From DATHBD01 sp035296325 (GTDB lineage Bacteria > Actinomycetota > Actinomycetes > Mycobacteriales > Micromonosporaceae): a stretch of DNA of 8,746 bases. The number at the start of each line of letters is the position of its first letter. The stretch's first letter is position 1. The translations under genes were made by a program, and so were the position numbers. Of this stretch, positions 1-6,100 are shown in pieces. The stretch covers positions 1 to 8,746 of the forward strand of contig DATHBD010000048.1 of NCBI GenBank assembly GCA_035296325.1, read 5' to 3'. The notes under the pieces were generated by a model, which made no database searches, was not told where the DNA came from, and worked only from the letters and a program-made list of their open reading frames with translations.

Positions 1-120
1 GCTGTCGATCCCTTGGTCCAGGAATCCTTGGTGGGCGCTGACCGCGGCCGGGTTCGGCTTGGCGAGCACGGTGGCGGTGTGGCTCTGGATGAGCTGGAGC
101 AGGTGCTGGTATTGCTGCTC
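1..120 (-). other. Module B: acyl carrier protein ACP2, truncated by the window edge
   Basis: First half of a carrier domain, from about residue 2876, containing HLLQLIQSHTATVLA and then GFLDQGIDS. The phosphopantetheine serine codon is exactly positions 1-3, so the second half (the LTAVELRN-type helix) is outside. The site reads GIDS rather than GFDS. The rest of the ACP, and whatever follows it (another module, a thioesterase or the C-terminus), is off the left edge. Confidence 0.9.
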
Positions 121-3100
121 CGTGGTGAGCCGGGCGAGTTGCCCGGCCAGGTCGGCAGCGGTGGCCGGCCCGGTGCCCGCGGTGGGCCGGTGGTGACCGG
201 CACTCGGCTTGAGTCGCGCGAAGATCGGATGGTCGGGGATGTGGGCGGTGTTCAGCGGCGCGGCTAGCTGGATGGCGGCTGGGGTGGCGTGACTGTGGTC
301 GAAAAGACGCAGGGCATGAGGCGTCGTCATGGGACTGATGGCGGTTCGGTTCATGCGGGTGATGTCCGCCTGGGACAGGTGGGCGGTCATGCCGCTGGCC
401 TGCGCCCACAGGCCCCAGGCGATGCTGGTGGCCGGCCGGCGATGGGTCGCCAGGGCGTCGAGGAACGTGTTGGCGGCGGTGTAGTTGGCCTGGCCGGGGC
501 TGCCGAGGATGCTGCCCGCGCTGGAGAACAGCAGGAACTCGCCGAGATCCCGGTCCTGCGTATAACGGTGCAGGGTCGCCGCGCCGGCGATCTTCGTGGT
601 GAGCACGTCGACCATCTGCTGCCGCGTGAGGGTGGTGATGGTCGCGTCCTGCAGGGCGCCCGTGGCATGAATGACCGCGGTCAGTGGGTGCTCGGCCGGG
701 ATGGCGTCCAGGACGTCGGTGAGCGAGGCCGGGTCGGTGGTGTCGCAGGCGGTGATTGTCACGTCGGCGCCGAGCTGGGTGAGGCGGTGACGCAACTCGT
801 CGGCGCCCTCCGCGTCGGGTCCCCTGCGGGAAAGCAACAGCAGGTGGCGAACGTATCCGCGGTCTACCAGATCGGCCGCGATCAGGGAGCCGACAGTGCC
901 GGTGCCGCCGGTGATGACCGTAGTCCCGTCCGGGTCGACCGGTGTCGGGATGTGGATGACGTTCTTGCCGGTGTGCCTCGCCTGACTCATGTGCCGCAGT
1001 GCATGCCGCAGATCGGCCAGCGGCCAGAGCCGGGTCGGCAGGGTGGCCAGGTCACCGGAGGTGAGCAGACCGACGAGGTGGCGCAGCATCTCGCCGGTGC
1101 GTTGAGGTCCCGCTTCCTTGAGGTCGAACGCCTGGTAGCTGATGGCCGGCCAGTCGTCCGCGACACGGATGTCGGTCTTGCCCATCTCCCGGTAGCGCCC
1201 GCCCGGCCTGAGCAATCCGATCGAGGCGTCCACCATGGTCCCGGACAGTGACCCGAGGACGACGTCCATGGCGGGAAACGTGTGCGCGAAGTCGGTACTG
1301 CGCGACGACGCGATCCGCTCGTCCGGGATGCCCATCTCCCGCAGCACCGACCACTTGGCGGGGCTGGCCGTGGCGTAGACCGTGGCTCCCAGATGCGTGG
1401 CGATCTGAACCGCGGCCATCCCCACACCTCCGGTCGCCGCGTGGATCAGCACCTTTTCACCGGCCTGCACATCGGCCAGATCATGCAGGGCGTAGTAGGC
1501 GGTCAGGAACACCGCGGGCACGGACGCGGCATCGGTGTCGCTCCAACCCTCGGGAATCGAGGTGATCATCCGTGCGTCGGCGGTGGTGAGCGGGGCAAAG
1601 GCGTTCGGGAACGCGCCCAGCACCCGATCGCCGACGTTCCACTCGGTGACCTCGGGCCCGACCTCGGTGATGATGCCGGCACCTTCCGCGCCCATCCCGT
1701 CCTCGGTGTCGACCAGACCCAGAGCGGTGGCGACGTCGAAAAAGTTCAGCCCGGCCGCCCGTACCGCGATGCGCACCTGTCCAGGCTGCAGCGGCTGGAC
1801 GGCGGAAGGGTTGGGGTGACGGTCGACGGACTCAATGGACCCGCCGCCGGTCGCTCCGACGCGCCAGTCGGCACCCGCGCCGAACCCGCTCGTGCCGGCG
1901 ATGCGGTCACCGGCGCGGGTGGCGTGGACCAGCCGCGGCGCAACCAGGACACCGCCCCGAACCGCGAGTTGCGGCTCGGTCCGCGACGCTCCGAGCAGGC
2001 CTGCCCAGTCAACCGCGTCGTCGGCGGCGTCGAGGTCACAGAGCACGAACCGGTCCGGTTCCTCGGTCTGAGCCGTACGCATCATGCCCCACACGACCGA
2101 GGCGCCCAGGTCTTCCGCGCCACCGTTCACACCGATCGCGCCCTGGGTCACCACCACCAGCCGTGCATCCGCGAAGGCCTCGGCGGTCAACCATCGCTGC
2201 ACGGTCCCCAGAAGGTTCGTCGCGATGTCGACGGCGGTCGCCACCATGTCGCCGTCGCCGCCGGCCACCGGGAGCAGCACGTCGGTCGGCGCGGCCATTC
2301 CTGACTCCACCGCCGCGGCCAGGGCGTCGAGGTCGGCGTGGTGCGGGGCGCCGGCGGGCAGGCCGGGCATCGCGCCGGCCGGACCGAGCACGGCGAGTGA
2401 CGTGCCGGTCGGGGCGGCCAGCGGGGCCACCGGGTCCCACTCGATCGTGAGCAGGCTATCGACCGCGTCGGCGCTGCCGCCGGACCGCAAGGCCGCGGGA
2501 TCCACCCGGCGGGCGCGCATGGCGTCGATCCGGGCCACCGGGCCACCGGACGCGTCGGCGACGAGCATGCGCACGCTGTCGGGGCCGTCGCCGCGGCTGA
2601 GGCGTACCCGGACGCGATCGGCACCGGCGGCGTAGAGTGTCACGCCGGTCCAGGAGAACGGGAGCCAGATGCCTTCGGCAGGCAGGAATCCACCGAACGG
2701 GATGGCGTGCGCGGCAGCATCAAGGATCGCGGGGTGCAACCCGAACCCGGCCGCGTATTCCTGGGCGTCCTCTGGCAGCGCGATCTCGGCGTACACCTCG
2801 TCGTCGCCGCGCCACACGGACCGCAGCCCCTGGAACGTCGGCCCGTAGCCGTAGCCGCGCTGCTGCAGGGAGCCGTACAGATCGTCGACCGGGATCTTTT
2901 CCGCGCCCGCGGGTGGCCAGGCGCGCAACGCGGCGAACCCAGGCTCACCGGCGGCCTGCTCCCGTGTGGCTTCCTGGGCGATGAGTGTCGCCTCGACATG
3001 CCGGATCCACGAAGGGCGGCCGGCCTGCCGCGAGTAGACGGACACGCCGCGGCGTCCCGTGTCGTCAGCCCGCTCGACCACGATCTGGACGTCCGTCCCG

Positions 3101-6100
3101 TCCTGCCGATCGACGATCAGCGGCGCCTGGACGACCAGCTCCTCCAGATGCGAGCAACCGACCTCGTCGCCCGCCCGGATCACCAGCTCGACGAAGCCGG
3201 TGCCCGGCAGCAGCACGGTGTCCGCGACCGCGTGGTCGGCTAGCCACGGCTGACTGCGTAGGGATAGATGGCCGGACAGGACGGTTGAGCCGTCGCTCGC
3301 CACGGGCACGGCTGCGGTGAGCATCGGGTGGATCGCCGCGGTGATGGCGGTGCCGCGGGTCTGGTCGAGCCAGAACCGCTGGTGGTGGAAGTGGTAGGTG
3401 GGCAGGTCGGCGGCGCGCGGGTGCGGGTGCGGGTCGATCGGGCTCAGCCCGGCGGTCCATGCGTGGGTGAGGCTCCGGTGGAGCTGACTCGTGTTGTGGG
3501 TGTTGCGGACCAGGGTGATGAGGGTGGTGATCGGCTGCGGGTGCGTGTCGATCGTCTGGGTGAGTGCCGGCCTGAGGACAGGATGGGCGCTGATTTCGAC
3601 AAACGTGTTGTGGCCGGCAGCGAGGGCGGCGGCGGTGGCGGTCTGGAACTGGACGGGCCGGCGCAGGTTCTCGTACCAGTAGCCGCCGACCATCTCGGCG
3701 GTGTCGATGGTGGCGCCGGTGAGCGTGGAGATCAACGGGATGTCCCCCGTGCGGGGGTTGATGCCGGCCAACCCTTCCTGGAGGTGTTCGCGGAGGGCCT
3801 CCACGTGGGGTGAGTGGCTGGCGTAGGTGACCGGAATGCGCCGAGCGTGGATGTTGTCGCCCGCGCAGCGCGAAAGGAGGGCTTCGGCCGCTTCGGGGTC
3901 CCCGCTGACGATGGTGGTGTGCGGCCCGTTGACAGCGGCGATATGCAGGTTGGTGTGCTCGGCGACGAGTTCGGCGGCGTGGCCGGGCGTGGTGCTGATC
4001 GAGACCATGGCGCCCGCGCTGAGGCGGGTGAGCGCGGCCGCCCTGGTGACGATGACCTGGACGGCGTCATCCAGGCTGAGCGCGCCGGCAATGTGGGCGG
4101 CGGCTATCTCACCCTGGGAGTGACCGATGACTGCGTCGGGACGGACACCGGCGGCCATCCAGGTGCGGGCGAGGGCGATCATGACGGTGAACATGACCGG
4201 CTGGATGACATCGACCCGGCCGGTGTCAGGGGCGTTGGGATGCTGCCGTAGCACGTCGACGACGCTCCAGCCGGTGCGCTCCTGGATGCGGACCGAGGCC
4301 TCCTCGACGGTGGCGGCGAAGACGGGGCAGGTGTCGAGCAGGTCGGCGGTCATGCCGTCCCATTGCCAGCCCTGGCCGGGGAAGACGAAGACGGTCCTGG
4401 GCCGCGACTCCGCGACGCCCGAGCTTGTGTTCGGGTCCGTCTGGCGGGTCGCGGCGTAGTGCTCGAGGCCGGCGAGCAGTTCGTCGGCGGTGCCCGCGGT
4501 TATGGCGAGGCGGTGACGCAACGCCGGGCGCCTGCTGAGGGCCTGCCCCACCGCGGCGGAGTCGAGGTCCGGATGGCCACGCAGGTGGGCGGCGAGGTGG
4601 CCGGCCTGGGCGCGTAGCCCGTCCGGGGTGGCGCCGGACAGCTGCCAGGTGATCACCGGTGAGCTGGTCAGCAAATCCTCCGGCGCGACTGCGGCCGGGG
4701 CAGGCTGAGCGGGTGGAGCTTCCTCGATGATGACGTGGGCGTTGGTGCCGGACACCCCGAAGGACGACACCCCGGCACGGCGGGCGCGCCCGGCCTCGCG
4801 AACCCACGGCCGGGGCTCGGTGAGCAGCGCGACCGCGCCGGCCGTCCAGTCAATCATCGGCGAAGGCTCATCCGCGTGCAGCGTCCGTGGCAACGACTCG
4901 GCCCGCAGCGCCAGGACCATCTTGATCACGCCGGCCACGCCGGCCGCGGCGACCGCATGTCCGATGTTGCTCTTCAGCGAACCCAGCAGGAGCGGCCGGC
5001 TCTGTGGACGATCCTGCCCGTACGTGGCCATCAACGCCTGCGCCTCGATCGGGTCGCCGAGCTTCGTGCCTGTGCCGTGCGCCTCCACCGCGTCGACCTC
5101 CGCGTGCGACAGCCCGGCGTTGGCCAGAGCCTGGCGGATCACGCGCTGCTGAGCCCGGCCGTTCGGCGCGGTGAGGCCGCTGCTGGCCCCGTCCTGGTTC
5201 GTGGCGGTGCCACGGACGACGGCCAGCACGTTGTGCCCCAGCCGCTGGGCATCGGAGAGTCGCTCCAGCGCCAGCACTCCGACGCCTTCGGCCCAGCTCG
5301 TGCCGTCGGCGTCGGCGGAGAACGCCTTCGCCCGCCCGTCCGGCGCCAGGGCACGCTGCCGGGAGAACTCGACGAAGCCTCCCGGGTTTGCGAGCACGGT
5401 CACGCCACCGGCCAGTGCCAGCGAGCACTCCCCCTGCCGGAGCGCCTGCACCGCGAGGTGCAGGGCGACCAACGAGGAGGAGCACGCCGTATCCACGGTG
5501 ACCGCCGGCCCTTCGAAACCGAACGTGTAGGCCACCCGGCCGGAGAGCACGCTCAGCGTGTTGCCGGTCTGGGTGTAGCCCTCAACGCTGCTCGGCACCT
5601 TACCCATGTCCGGGATGTAGAACGACATTCCGGCGCCGACATAGACGCCGGTCTCGCTGCCGCGCAGCTGCGCCGGGTCGAGGCCGGCACGCTCCAGGAC
5701 CTCGTACGAGACCTCGAGCAGCAACCGCTGCTGCGGGTCCATGGCGAGTGCCTCACGCGGAGAGATGCCGAAGAACTCGGCGTCGAAGCCCGCGATGTCA
5801 TCCAGGAATCCGCCGCGGCGCACGTAGGTGTGGCCCACCGCCTCGGGATCTGAATCAAACAGATCGTCCGGCCAGCCGCGATCCGGTGGGAAATCCGAGG
5901 TGGCGTCGCGGCCCTCGGTGACCAGATCCCAGAGCTGCTCCGGATTCGACACGCCACCCGGTAGGCGGCAGGCCATCCCCACGATCGCGATCGGCTCGTT
6001 GCGGGCGATCGGCGTGGTCCGGGCAGTGCCCGCCTGGGGCCGCGTGTGTCGCACCTGCGACCAGAGGTGATCGGCCAGCTCCGCCGGGGTCGGGTGATCG

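Noticed and set aside
4868..5485. Minus-strand open frames in the two other frames (for example 4868-5485, 5855-6592, 4226-4807).
   Set aside because: They overlap KS, ACP or AT coding sequence out of frame and give Arg/Pro-rich nonsense. They are shadows of the real frame.
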